Source: Acidobacteriaceae bacterium
GTDB taxonomy: Bacteria; Acidobacteriota; Terriglobia; Terriglobales; Acidobacteriaceae
DNA length: 56,442 bases
Assembly: GCA_003152695.1 (NCBI GenBank)
Contig: PMAT01000105.1
Location: forward strand, 1 to 56,442
Direction: 5' to 3'
Position numbers and translations under genes: made by a program. The notes beneath the pieces are model-generated. The model was not told where the DNA came from. It made no database searches and saw only the letters and a list, made by a program, of their open reading frames with translations. This document shows positions 35,878-47,448 of this stretch, piece by piece; the first letter of the stretch is position 1, and every line of letters starts with the position of its first letter.

Positions 35878-37350
35878 ATGCCCGCACTCGTAGAATGTGT
35901 ACCCAACTTTTCTGAAGGGCGCGACAAGTCCCGAGTCGATGCCATTATCGACGCCATGAAGATGGACGGCGTGTATCTGCTCGACCGCGAGATGGACGCC
36001 GACCACAACCGCTGCGTCATTACGCTGGTCGGCGAACCGGTGAACGTGGCGGAGGCCGCGATCCGCGGGGTCGGCAAGGCTGCCGAGCTTATTGACCTAA
36101 CCAAGCACACCGGGGCGCATCCCCGGCTGGGAGCGGCCGATGTGATTCCGTTCATTCCGATCGAAGGTGTGACGCTGGAAGACTGTGTCGCCATTGCTCG
36201 GCGTGTCGGCGAAGACATATGGAAGCGGTACCAGGTGCCGGTTTACCTGTACGAAGCGGCCGCGCAAACGCCCGAGCGCCAGAACCTGGAGAACGTGCGC
36301 CGCGGCCAATTCGAAGGCATTCGCGAGGAGTTGAAGACAAATCCGGCGCGCAAGCCCGACTTTGGCAACGCCGAGCTGCACCCGACGGCAGGCGCTACGA
36401 TTGTTGGGGCGCGCAAATTTCTCGTTGCCTACAACGTCTATCTCAATACCCCCGATGTCGAGATTGCGAAGAAGATTGCCAAGACCGTGCGCTTTTCCAA
36501 CGGTGGCCTGCGCTACGTCAAAGGAATGGGCGTTCCTGTGCGCGGGCTGGCACAGGTCTCCATGAACCTGACCGACACCAACCAGACGCCGATCGCGCGC
36601 GTATTTGAGTACGTGAAGCGCGAGGCGGCGCGCTATGGGGTCATGCCGGTGTCCAGCGAGATCGTCGGCTTGATTCCCAAGAAGGCGCTGGAAGATGCGG
36701 CGGAGTGGTTTCTGCAGATCGAGAACTTCGACTCGTCGCTGATTCTGGAGAACCGCCTGGCGGCCGTGATGAGCGGGAAAATGGCGGTCGGAGGAATTCG
36801 CTCCGGGGTCGAGCCGTTCATCGAGCAGCTCGCCGCGCCCACGGCTGCGCCCGGAGGCGGTTGCGCCGCCGCTGCCACCGCGGCGATGGCTGCGGCGCTG
36901 GGCGGCATGGTCGCCGGAATGTCGCGCGGCAAGAAGGCCTATGCGCAATACGAGCGCCAGTTAAGCGATGCCTTGGCGCGGTTGGCTGAGCTGCGCGAAC
37001 AGTTCAAGGTGTCGATTGACGCCGATGCCGCGTCGTTCAACGAGGTGATGGCAGCATTCAAGAAAGCGAAAGATCATCCCGAGGCGAAGGCTGAGATCGA
37101 AGCGGCAACCAAAAAGGCGACGCTGGTTCCGCTGCTGGTTGCCGAACGGGCAAGGGAAGTGCGGCAGATTCTTGAATCGCTGCGGCCGATCACCAATCCG
37201 AGGATGGCGTCGGATTTGGCCGTGGGTGTGAGCTTGGCGCGAGCGGCGGTTGAGGGCGCCATGGCGAACGTGGAGATCAATCTCGGGGACATCAAGGATG
37301 AGGTGTTTGTCGCGGATGTGCGGAAGCGGGTGGTGGCGGCGCGAAGTTAG
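35878..37350 (+). CDS. ftcD: bifunctional glutamate formimidoyltransferase/cyclodeaminase, 490 aa
   Basis: ATG 35878 (MPALVECVPNFSEGRD), with the family N-terminus, lies 58 bases after the ClC stop. Residues 1-300 are the formimidoyltransferase, with VECVPNFSEGR and TKHTGAHPRLGAADVIPFIP (split), and transfer the formimino group of formiminoglutamate to tetrahydrofolate. The C-terminal cyclodeaminase domain (about 320-485, 'APTAAPGGGCAAAATAAMAA') makes methenyl-THF and ammonia. The fusion of both halves, known from animals, is also common in bacteria. No other hut genes are nearby. Confidence 0.9.
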   Translation: MPALVECVPNFSEGRDKSRVDAIIDAMKMDGVYLLDREMDADHNRCVITLVGEPVNVAEAAIRGVGKAAELIDLTKHTGAHPRLGAADVIPFIPIEGVTLEDCVAIARRVGEDIWKRYQVPVYLYEAAAQTPERQNLENVRRGQFEGIREELKTNPARKPDFGNAELHPTAGATIVGARKFLVAYNVYLNTPDVEIAKKIAKTVRFSNGGLRYVKGMGVPVRGLAQVSMNLTDTNQTPIARVFEYVKREAARYGVMPVSSEIVGLIPKKALEDAAEWFLQIENFDSSLILENRLAAVMSGKMAVGGIRSGVEPFIEQLAAPTAAPGGGCAAAATAAMAAALGGMVAGMSRGKKAYAQYERQLSDALARLAELREQFKVSIDADAASFNEVMAAFKKAKDHPEAKAEIEAATKKATLVPLLVAERAREVRQILESLRPITNPRMASDLAVGVSLARAAVEGAMANVEINLGDIKDEVFVADVRKRVVAARS

Positions 37351-37527
37351 TGGTCAGGGGATAGTGGCGAGTGAATAGTCAGCCCCGCGCATTGTCCTCT
37401 AATCGTGAGCCGTGGTGATGTTGTTGCGCGTCTAACGTCTAAACCTTTGTTCGTTAGCATTGGAAGTGCAGTAAAAGCAACGGAAGTTTACAATCCCGCA
37501 TCTCGTCTGAGATTGTCGAGTAGAATT

Positions 37528-38469
37528 ATGAACATGAAGCAGTTCCTGACAGGCCTTTTTCTGAGCGCCGTTTTCTGCCTGCCCGCATTCGCGGCGCCTC
37601 TGAGCAGCAATGCCCGCACCGTGGTTCCATCGGCGATCCAGCAGATCATCTCCATCGATTACCGCACACTGCGGGATTCGCCATCAGCGCGCGCCCTCAA
37701 GGACCGCGTCCTGCCCGACAACCTGAAGGAATTCGAGAACGCCCTGAAGGGGGCGGGCATTGATCCTGACAAGGACATGGAGCAACTCACCTTCGTTACT
37801 TATCGCCAGGCCAAAGGCGGTCTGCGCAGCATCGGCATTGCCCAGGGCCCTTTCAAGCAGAAGGAGTTTCTGCAGAAGATGCGCCTGAAGAAGATCAAGC
37901 CGGAGAAGTATCTGCTCTCCTACCTCTACCCCATGGGCACGGGGATGCACCTGGTGTTCCTTGACCCCAGTACCATCTTGTTCGGCGAGAGTGCTTCCAT
38001 TAAAGGCGCGATCGACGTGCGCGACAACAGCGCCGAGTCGCTGGAATCCAACACTACCATTGACGATCTGATCACCAGCGTGGACAGCGCGGCGATTTGG
38101 AGCGTGCTCGATCAGCCGGGGACGCAGACCATGCTGCGGTCGGCGCTGGGGCAGGCAGCCTCTCTAGGTGACTACGACGTGGTGAAGAAGCGGCTGCTGG
38201 CCTCGGATTACACCATGAATTTCACCAATGGGGTGACCTTCGACCTGAATGTCAAAACTTCCGATACCATGACCGCAGCCACCATGGCCTCGCTGCTGAA
38301 GGCGGGAGTGTTGTATCGCAAAATGAACGCCACTCCCGCGGAGAAGCTGGCGCTCGACAACACCACGGTCGACAATTCTCACGATATGCTGCAAATGCAC
38401 TTTAAGACCGACGATCAACGCTTCACGGCGTTGCTGAAGTCGGACCTGTTTGCCGCGGTATCGAAATAA
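37528..38469 (+). CDS. secreted hypothetical protein, 313 aa
   Basis: ATG 37528 (MNMKQFLTG) is chosen because the signal peptide ('LTGLFLSAVFCLPAFA') follows directly; the longer frame to 37405 is rejected. The mature protein is helix-rich, with 'IQQIISIDYRTLRDSPSA', 'LEFENALKGAGIDPDKD'-like segments, and a clear beta/alpha alternation. There is no catalytic or metal motif and it contains few cysteines. I do not recognise a family. It precedes a TPR gene by 118 bases across a dispersed repeat. Confidence 0.65.
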   Translation: MNMKQFLTGLFLSAVFCLPAFAAPLSSNARTVVPSAIQQIISIDYRTLRDSPSARALKDRVLPDNLKEFENALKGAGIDPDKDMEQLTFVTYRQAKGGLRSIGIAQGPFKQKEFLQKMRLKKIKPEKYLLSYLYPMGTGMHLVFLDPSTILFGESASIKGAIDVRDNSAESLESNTTIDDLITSVDSAAIWSVLDQPGTQTMLRSALGQAASLGDYDVVKKRLLASDYTMNFTNGVTFDLNVKTSDTMTAATMASLLKAGVLYRKMNATPAEKLALDNTTVDNSHDMLQMHFKTDDQRFTALLKSDLFAAVSK

Positions 38470-38482
38470 GGTCGATCAAGCC

Positions 38483-38566
38483 CTGTCATTCCGAGAGGGC
38501 GCCGCGAGTGTTTTTGTCCGTGCCCGCATTTGGCGGGGTCGCGGCGCGAGTCGAGGGACCTGCTTT
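38483..38566. repeat. dispersed GTCATTCCGAG...GAGTCGAGGGACC repeat copy
   Basis: TGTCATTCCGAGAGG at 38484 and GAGTCGAGGGACCTGC at 38548 bracket a stem GCGCCGCG (38499-38506)/CGCGGCGC (38540-38547). It belongs to the same family as the copies at 10103 and 21341. It overlaps the artificial N-terminal extension of the next gene's frame. Confidence 0.7.
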
Positions 38567-38587
38567 CAGCCATTGGTGCCTTCGAGC

Positions 38588-40273
38588 GTGAGGCCGAAAG
38601 ACCTCATTGCAGCATTTATAATTCAAGACACTTTGCAACGATCTCTCACTCGCCTCGCTTCCCGTGGCCTTCTTCTATTGACCACGCTCTGCCTGCTTTG
38701 TCATCTCAGCGTGGGCCAGACGCTTGCCGGGACCCGCACCGTGATGGTCATGCCGTTTGAAAATCAGACCACCGCTCCGGGGTTGGAGTGGGTCGGTGAG
38801 GCTTTTCCCGAAGTCCTGTCGCAGCGCATGGAGGCGCCTGGGCTCTACGTCATCAGCCGCGATGATCGCAGCTATGCCTTCGATCATGCCGGCATTCCGC
38901 TGAGCGTTCGGCCCTCGCGGGCGACGGTCTATCGGGTCGCTGAACAGATGGATGCCGACTACGTAGTGCTCGGCAACTACGGTCTCGATGGCCAGACTTT
39001 CAAGGCCAATGCGCAACTTCTCGACATGAAGAAGCTGCACCTTTACCCGGAGGTACACAGCAGCGGGGCTTTGACCAGCCTGATCGATTTGCAGACGGCA
39101 TTGGCCTGGGAACTGCTGCAGCAAATGACTCCGCCGCCCGCGATCAGCCGCGATCAATTTCTGAAAGCCTCAAGGCCTATCAGCCTCGCTGCATTCGAGA
39201 GCTATATCCGCGGAATCCTGGCCACCGACCAGCAGCAGAAGATTCGTTATCTGCGAAATGCGATAAAGCTCAATCCTAATTACACCCTGGCCATGCTGCA
39301 GTTGGGCAAGACGTATTACAGCGCCCACGAATACGAATCGGCAGCGTCCTGGTTCAGTCGCATAGCGAAGGACGACCCGGTCGCCGGCGAGGCCAACTTT
39401 CTGCTGGGCATGTCGGAGTTCTATCGCGGAAGTTTCGAGAAGGCATTCACCGCGTTCAACTATCTCGCCAGCCGGCTGCCGCTCACCGAGGTTTACAACA
39501 ATCTGGGGGTTGTGGAAGCCCGGCGAGGCCGGCGCTCGGCGGCGGTCGAATACTTCTCCAAGGCGGTCAGTGCCGACCCGAACGACCCGGACTACCGCTT
39601 CAACCTGGCAGTGGCATCATTCAAGAACGGAGACAGCGCCGGGGCCGCGCGCCAATTGCGGGAGCAGTTACAGCGGAGCCCAAGCGATGGCGAAGCCAAG
39701 GCCCTGCTGGATTTGATCAACCGGGGTGGCGCGCCGCCTCCCCCCGTGAATCCCACTGCGACATCCGGCAACGCATTGCTGCCGCCAAACCAGCCTCGCA
39801 TTCCCATGGAGCGCCTCAAGCGCAACTACGACGAAGCGTCTTATCGCCAAGTCGAGATGGAAATCGACAAGCTTGCCGAGGCGCGGCTGGCCAAGACGGA
39901 TGGACGCACCCACGCCGCCTATCACGTAGAGCGTGGCAAGGAGTTGCTGGCGCAGAACATGGCGACCCAGGCAGAAAGCGAATTTCGCGCAGCAATCAGC
40001 GCCGACCGTAACAATGCTACGGCGCACGCGCAGTTGGCGATTCTGCTGGAAAAGAAGGGCGATCTCGCGAGTGCACGGACGGAAGCGCAAACTTCGGTGC
40101 GCCTGCAGCCCAACGTTGACGCCTGGCTGGTGCTGGCCCGGCTTGACCTGAACCAGAGCCAGTTGGAATCCGCCGCCAGCGAGGTGGACCATGCCCTCGC
40201 GTTGCAACCCGCCGACCCAACCGCGCAAGTTTTGAAGCGCGACATCGCGGCCAAGCAGACAGTGTCAAAGTAA
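38588..40273 (+). CDS. exported TPR-repeat protein with FlgO-like domain, 561 aa
   Basis: The open frame starts earlier (38450), but that part is the dispersed repeat and the end of the preceding gene, so I use GTG 38588; a TTG at about 38635 is an alternative. A signal-like helix 'GLLLLTTLCLLCHLSVGQ' is followed by a FlgO/CsgG-like domain ('VMVMPFENQTTAPGLEWVGE', 'ADYVVLGNYGLDG'). Two TPR blocks come next, at about 215-400 and 460-550 ('YNNLGVVEARRGRRSAAVEY', 'NATAHAQLAILLEKKGDLAS'). It is likely an outer-membrane or periplasmic assembly protein. Start uncertain. Confidence 0.75.
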   Translation: MRPKDLIAAFIIQDTLQRSLTRLASRGLLLLTTLCLLCHLSVGQTLAGTRTVMVMPFENQTTAPGLEWVGEAFPEVLSQRMEAPGLYVISRDDRSYAFDHAGIPLSVRPSRATVYRVAEQMDADYVVLGNYGLDGQTFKANAQLLDMKKLHLYPEVHSSGALTSLIDLQTALAWELLQQMTPPPAISRDQFLKASRPISLAAFESYIRGILATDQQQKIRYLRNAIKLNPNYTLAMLQLGKTYYSAHEYESAASWFSRIAKDDPVAGEANFLLGMSEFYRGSFEKAFTAFNYLASRLPLTEVYNNLGVVEARRGRRSAAVEYFSKAVSADPNDPDYRFNLAVASFKNGDSAGAARQLREQLQRSPSDGEAKALLDLINRGGAPPPPVNPTATSGNALLPPNQPRIPMERLKRNYDEASYRQVEMEIDKLAEARLAKTDGRTHAAYHVERGKELLAQNMATQAESEFRAAISADRNNATAHAQLAILLEKKGDLASARTEAQTSVRLQPNVDAWLVLARLDLNQSQLESAASEVDHALALQPADPTAQVLKRDIAAKQTVSK

Positions 40274-40366
40274 GGCGACCTTTTGCCTTTATGCGATTTT
40301 GTGTGGTTTTGTGGTGAAGAGGGGAACAGCGAAAGGCTGCTAATCCAAGCGGCAGGAACGAAATAA

Positions 40367-40418
40367 AATGGCGCGCCCTGAGAGATTCGAACTCCCGGCC
40401 TTCTGGTTCGTAGCCAGA
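40367..40418 (-). pseudogene. tRNA-Arg(ACG) 3' fragment, attachment-site-like
   Basis: It matches the 3' part of the intact tRNA-Arg at 41943-41994 over 52 bases with one mismatch: the anticodon loop, variable loop, T-arm, acceptor 3' strand and CCA. It ends inside the anticodon stem and the D-arm and 5' acceptor are missing, so it cannot fold as a tRNA. Same orientation as the intact copy, 1576 bases apart. Confidence 0.88.
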
Positions 40419-40535
40419 TCTAGGTCAAATCCGCGACCCTCGTCCTGAAGCCAGAAAAGCCCCTTGCATCTGGTCGCAATTGAAGAGAGAATACCGCAAC
40501 CTCGACTTGCTGCCGGGGAATCAGCGGGGATCCGT

Positions 40536-41891
40536 ATGCAGCCACAACTGCGCGCAGAGAGTCCATCGAACTCGATTGCTGGGCCAGAAGGAGAAGCCCG
40601 CGGAATTGAGCCTCCATGCTGGCGGCTCGGAACAAAGATCGCGTTTCGTTTCGCATTTGTTTACTTCTCGCTCTACACGCTCTACTTTCCCCTTCACTTT
40701 CTTTCAATTCCTCCCGTCCTCCTAATCTCCCAGATGTATTCCTCGCTGTGGTCGGCAGCGGTTCCATGGGTCAGCAGGCATGCTCTGCACCTGTCACACG
40801 ACTTCGGCATGGACTACCTGAATACAGTCGGCGGCAGCAAGGACACGACGTTTGTCTACGTTCAAGTGCTGTGTTATCTGCTGATTGCACTACTGGCGAC
40901 TGTGATCTGGTCGCTGCTGGACCGCCAACGGCGCAACTACAAGTGGCTGCACAAGTGGTTCACGGTGTATCTGCGTCTCAACCTGGCAGTCGGCATGATT
41001 GCATATGGTGTCGCCAAACTTTTTCCCTTACAGTTTCCCCCACCCTCTCTCTCGAAGCTACTGGAGACCTACGGCGAGTCCTCTCCCATGGGCCTGATGT
41101 GGACCTTCATGGGCGCCTCGCGGATCTATAGCATTTTCGGTGGTGCCGGCGAGGTGCTGGCAGGGTTGCTTTTAGTGGTTCCTCGGCTGGCGACCCTGGG
41201 TGCTTTGGTGTGCATAGGGGTCATGAGCAACGTCTTGACATTGAACTTGGGGTACGACATACCTGTCAAGCTGGGCTCCATTCACCTGATTCTGATCGCA
41301 GGTTTTGTGGTCCTTCCAGACTTAAGAAGGTTGGTTGACTTCTTTGTCTTGAATCGTCGGGTTGAACCTGCGCCGGCGCCGCCTCTCTTCCGTCGAAAGT
41401 GGCTGAATCGGGTTGCGATCGCATTGCAGGTGGCATTCGGCTTGCTTTTGTTGGCCTACAATCTTTACCATAGCGAACACCTGCTACGAGCAATCCAGGC
41501 TCGCAATACAGTACCCTTGTATGGCATTTGGTCGGTCGACGAATTCAAGATCGGCGGAGAGGTGCGGCCGCCCTTACTGTCAGACCCGGTTCGATGGAAT
41601 CGCATCATCGTTGAGTCCGACCAGGATGCCGGGGTTCAGCCAATGTCGGGCCCCGTCCAGCACCTATATCTGCATTTCGACAAGCAAAACAGAAAATTCA
41701 TCTTAGCCGGGCACGTTCCGTATGGAAGCGCTGCATTCAACTACGAGAATCCTCAGCCGGAGGTTCTCATTTTGACAGGGAAGATGGGCGGACAACCCGT
41801 GAGTGTCACGTTGCACAAAGAGGATGAATCTAAGTTCTTGCTGAACAGCCGCGGATTTCATTGGATACAGGACTACTCTGTCAACCAATAA
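40536..41891 (+). CDS. DoxX-like integral membrane protein, 451 aa
   Basis: ATG 40536 with GCGGGGATCC upstream is a better start than ATG 40464. The N-terminus is charged; TM helices begin 'FVYFSLYTLYFPLHF' and 'VYVQVLCYLLIALLATVIW'. A DoxX-like block of four helices (about 155-290) has 'LRLNLAVGMIAYGVAKLFP', 'GGAGEVLAGLLLVVP' and 'LILIAGFVVLPDLRRL'. The C-terminal 130 residues are extracytoplasmic. DoxX-type proteins handle thiosulfate or quinone redox, but the role here is unknown. It is bracketed by a tRNA-Arg fragment and the intact tRNA-Arg, in opposite orientation. Confidence 0.7.
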   Translation: MQPQLRAESPSNSIAGPEGEARGIEPPCWRLGTKIAFRFAFVYFSLYTLYFPLHFLSIPPVLLISQMYSSLWSAAVPWVSRHALHLSHDFGMDYLNTVGGSKDTTFVYVQVLCYLLIALLATVIWSLLDRQRRNYKWLHKWFTVYLRLNLAVGMIAYGVAKLFPLQFPPPSLSKLLETYGESSPMGLMWTFMGASRIYSIFGGAGEVLAGLLLVVPRLATLGALVCIGVMSNVLTLNLGYDIPVKLGSIHLILIAGFVVLPDLRRLVDFFVLNRRVEPAPAPPLFRRKWLNRVAIALQVAFGLLLLAYNLYHSEHLLRAIQARNTVPLYGIWSVDEFKIGGEVRPPLLSDPVRWNRIIVESDQDAGVQPMSGPVQHLYLHFDKQNRKFILAGHVPYGSAAFNYENPQPEVLILTGKMGGQPVSVTLHKEDESKFLLNSRGFHWIQDYSVNQ

Positions 41892-41944
41892 ACTCGCTCG
41901 ACTTGTCGTTACGGAAAAGGTGGACGAAACACATGGGTGAAGAA

Positions 41945-42021
41945 TGGTGCGCCCTGAGAGATTCGAACTCCCGGCCTTCTGGTTCGTAGCCAGACGCTCT
42001 ATCCAGCTGAGCTAAGGGCGC
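41945..42021 (-). tRNA. tRNA-Arg (anticodon ACG)
   Basis: Minus-strand cloverleaf: acceptor GCGCCCT/AGGGCGC, D-arm GCTCAGCTGGATAGAGC, anticodon loop CTACGAA (ACG, read as inosine by TadA), GAGTTCGAATC T-arm. The discriminator A and encoded CCA are at 41945-41948. Complete; its 3' part is duplicated at 40367-40418. Confidence 0.97.
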
Positions 42022-42542
42022 GCAAGGTGAGCAGTCAGAAAATTATACCAAACCCCGCCAACGATCTCCGGCATCACAGCAGACCTTATACGAGAGCGGC
42101 CTTCTCCATTCGTGGGGCAGATCACGAAACCTCGGCGCGACCTGGCGGGAAACAGTGGCTGATTTTCGCGAATCTAGCGCACACCACTTTAGTGCCTTTA
42201 GGTAAACTTTTCCTAGTACCGGAAAGTTCTACAGTGTATCCCAAATAGGGAACCACGTAACCCCTTTAGTTTCACTGATCATCCTTTGGTATGACGGATG
42301 CTCTAACCAACCACAGACGAAGTGGCGCAATAAGGGGCCGCTCGGAAGGGAATTTCGGCCAGAGTTCCCTTCGACGAGCGGCCCCTCAATATTTAGACCC
42401 CTCCCGAACATCAACCACGCTGTGTGACCGACCACTAGACCGCCTAAAAGGCGTTCTCCGCAAGTGCCCAGACCGGGCAATAGGGCGAAGTGCTCCCCTC
42501 CATCGCGCTTCGCCTTTTGTATTTGAATCGGGCGCGCCTTGA
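42022..42542. other. 521-base gene-free interval with structured RNA candidate
   Basis: No credible protein frame. From 42331 to 42480 it contains three hairpins: a long bulged stem at 42333-42386, CGCCTAAAAGGCG (42441-42453) and GCCC-AGACC-GGGC (42466-42478). The sequence before 42300 shows no recognisable element apart from leader DNA of tRNA-Arg. Confidence 0.45.
42333..42386. other. 20-bp hairpin with 2-base bulge
   Basis: AGGGGCCGCTCG-GAAGGGAA (42333-42352) pairs with TTCCCTTC-GA-CGAGCGGCCCCT (split, 42365-42386), leaving a 12-base loop. No poly-T follows on either strand (TCAATATTTA downstream), so it is not a clean terminator; a structured RNA or a repeat is possible. Confidence 0.55.
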
Positions 42543-42770
42543 TTACACCAGCGCTAGCTTTTCGCGAATATCGAGTCCGGCGCTGCGCAGCAGCTTTTCC
42601 ACGCTTGACTCGTTCAGGCGCGTGGCGTCGTATTCCACCCGGATGGTCCGTTCCATCTCATTAAACCGCACCCGGCGGATGCCATAGACATCGCTCACCT
42701 GTCCTAGCGCGCCCATTTCCATCTCACCTGGCGACATTCCATAGCGAAACAAAACTTCGACTGCAGTCAT
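42543..42770 (-). CDS. small HMA-fold-like protein without CxxC, 75 aa
   Basis: ATG 42770 has GAGGGCGG upstream; the longer frame to 42788 is rejected. The pattern beta-alpha-beta-beta-alpha-beta ('TAVEVLFRYGMSPGEM', 'VYGIRRVRFNEMERTIRVEY', 'ESSVEKLLRSAGLDI') is that of heavy-metal-associated domains. However, the CxxC metal loop is replaced by YGMSPGE, where Met may matter. It is divergent from the copper-type ATPase, 174 bases away, suggesting a metal chaperone- or regulator-like partner, which I infer only from position. Confidence 0.55.
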   Translation of the reverse strand: MTAVEVLFRYGMSPGEMEMGALGQVSDVYGIRRVRFNEMERTIRVEYDATRLNESSVEKLLRSAGLDIREKLALV

Positions 42771-42943
42771 CGAACCGCCCTCGCGCAAACGTGCAATGAT
42801 GATACGGAGGAGCTGGAAACTGTCTTGCGCATCTAGAATAGCTAGCGACTAGAAGTTTCGGCCTTCGCACCGAATCCGCAATCAATATAGAGCATCGCTG
42901 CCTCAATGAACAGCGCCAGCACACAGTTCAGGAGAGGGAGGGA

Positions 42944-45823
<2,880 letters not shown>

Positions 45824-45837
45824 GCGGTGAGTTTGCT

Positions 45838-46584
45838 TCAGGTTCGACGTGTGTCGGTGTCATGCGCCTGCTTCGGTTGGCGCGTGGAGTCCAGCAGGGC
45901 CTCCAGTTCCTGATTTCTCTTCCTTCGCCACTCGCTGAGAGCGCTCCATGCTATGAAAACAGATAGGAGGGTAAAGAGCGTCGACTGGACTACTAACCAC
46001 GATTGGAGGACCTGCGAAGAGTGCTGTGGCGCGAACTGATCGGCGGGAACAAGCTCTATACCCTTCTCGACCATGTCTATCTTTGGGCTCTCCTTGCTGT
46101 CAGTTGCCAGGACGACTGCGAAGAGGCCGGTGCCAGCTTTGACTGGCGACATTTGGCAGTTGTATCCCAATGTGAGGGCGGTGTCTGCCTTGTTGGGTAC
46201 ACTAGCCGTCTGCTCCAACCGCGCGCAAGATAGCTTGTGAAGTGCCGAGGGGGACTCAGGTCTGATCCCGTAAACGTGAATAGCTTTGGAAAAAGTGACA
46301 GCAAACTCCGCACGTTCAGCGAACGGACCTTGCCTTGGTACTAACTCTACGGTGTAGGCGTAGAGCTCTTGAATTGGCTCGGCGCCGATGAGAACCTTCA
46401 GGTTGGGAATCAACCCGGCGGCTTGCGGGTCAGCAAGCGTTGTGGATATCACCCTATAAGTCACTACCGTGGGTTTAGGGCTGTTGATCCACCAGGTAAA
46501 AACGGCACCTCCTAGGCCTCCGAAGAGGAAGACGCCTATGAGGGGAAGCATCCATCGCCATCGACTTGGCTGTTCCGACGACAT
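45838..46584 (-). CDS. membrane-anchored hypothetical protein, 248 aa
   Basis: An N-terminal TM helix lies at residues 12-32 (MLPLIGVFLFGGLGGAVFTWW) and a second near 200-220 (SWLVVQSTLFTLLSVFIAWS). Between them is a predicted extracytoplasmic domain of about 150 residues with two cysteines. It is lower in GC than its neighbours. It is convergent with the ATPase gene, only 15 bases between the stops. No motif is recognised, and I make no functional guess. Confidence 0.65.
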   Translation of the reverse strand: MSSEQPSRWRWMLPLIGVFLFGGLGGAVFTWWINSPKPTVVTYRVISTTLADPQAAGLIPNLKVLIGAEPIQELYAYTVELVPRQGPFAERAEFAVTFSKAIHVYGIRPESPSALHKLSCARLEQTASVPNKADTALTLGYNCQMSPVKAGTGLFAVVLATDSKESPKIDMVEKGIELVPADQFAPQHSSQVLQSWLVVQSTLFTLLSVFIAWSALSEWRRKRNQELEALLDSTRQPKQAHDTDTRRT

Positions 46585-46708
46585 TTATCAGTTAACGTGG
46601 TACCACTTGTCGGCGAACTCTTCAGTACAGATTCTAGCAGGCACTGGCACCGGGCTAAGCATTTCGCGCGTCCGGCGCTGGTTTGGCGAGCGCCGAAGGT
46701 GAAGTTTC

Positions 46709-46858
46709 TTAGCGGCGCTCTGCATGTTTGTGCAGGGTCTTAATCAGCCCCTTCTTGCGAATCTCTGCGAGCGGTACGTCAATGGTTCGCCCCTTCGCAG
46801 CGGCGAGCAACGACTGTTCCAACGTGGCCAAGCGTCGTTCTTTGTCCTGGCGGATCAA
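46709..46858 (-). CDS. small basic protein, 49 aa, uncertain
   Basis: A TTG at 46858 has GGGGAG upstream and lies 18 bases after the TlpA-like stop; the frame is open further, to 46918, inside that gene. The peptide (LIRQDKERRLATLEQSLL, AAAKGRTIDVPLAEIRKKGL) is helical and basic, with an even residue distribution like a real protein. It is too short to recognise, so treat it as tentative. Confidence 0.35.
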   Translation of the reverse strand: MIRQDKERRLATLEQSLLAAAKGRTIDVPLAEIRKKGLIKTLHKHAERR

Positions 46859-46875
46859 CTTAGACTCCCCAATCT

Positions 46876-47382
46876 CTACATCTTCTTCAAATAATCCACG
46901 ATCTCCGGGCTGGTCCACTCCTGCGGGCCGATGAATTTGCGGACGATCTTGCCAGTGCGATCGATCACGAAGGTTTCAGGAAACCCCGTCGTGCCATACA
47001 GGCCGTTGGTTTTCTGCCGGGTGTCGCGGACCGTGAGCAGATCGACGTTGTGGTCGCGGACGAACTGTTTGTACGCGCTGTCGTCCTCGTCCTCGCTGAC
47101 GGCGATGATGGTCACCTTGTCGCCAAGCTGCTTTTGCAATTGCACCAGCGAGGGCATTTCCTCAATGCACGGCGGGCACCACGTTGCCCAGAAATTGAGC
47201 ACCACGGGCTTGCCATGAAATTGGTCTAGCGCGACTGTGCGCTGGGAATCGGTGATGGTGAACTCTGGGGCGGCGCTGCCGATGCGCGGCGGATGTGCGC
47301 CGCTATTGCACGCCGCGAGCAATACCAGGCAGACGAGAACGGATGAGGAGATGAAGCGCTTCACAGACCTATAATAATTCAT
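46876..47382 (-). CDS. TlpA-like thioredoxin lipoprotein, 168 aa
   Basis: Lipoprotein signal peptide with lipobox LLAAC at about residue 24. The AhpC/TSA-thioredoxin fold has 'IGSAAPEFTITDSQR', VVLNFWATWCPPCIEEMPSL with the redox WCPPC, and a cis-Pro loop in TTGFPETFVIDRTGKIV. This TlpA or ResA type reduces or shuffles disulfides in periplasmic proteins such as cytochrome c. No ccm gene is adjacent. Confidence 0.9.
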   Translation of the reverse strand: MNYYRSVKRFISSSVLVCLVLLAACNSGAHPPRIGSAAPEFTITDSQRTVALDQFHGKPVVLNFWATWCPPCIEEMPSLVQLQKQLGDKVTIIAVSEDEDDSAYKQFVRDHNVDLLTVRDTRQKTNGLYGTTGFPETFVIDRTGKIVRKFIGPQEWTSPEIVDYLKKM

Positions 47383-47448
47383 GGCGGCAGCGATGGTCGC
47401 GGCCAGGATTTTCGAGTGCTCACTGCCGTCTGGTACTCTTTAATCTTC

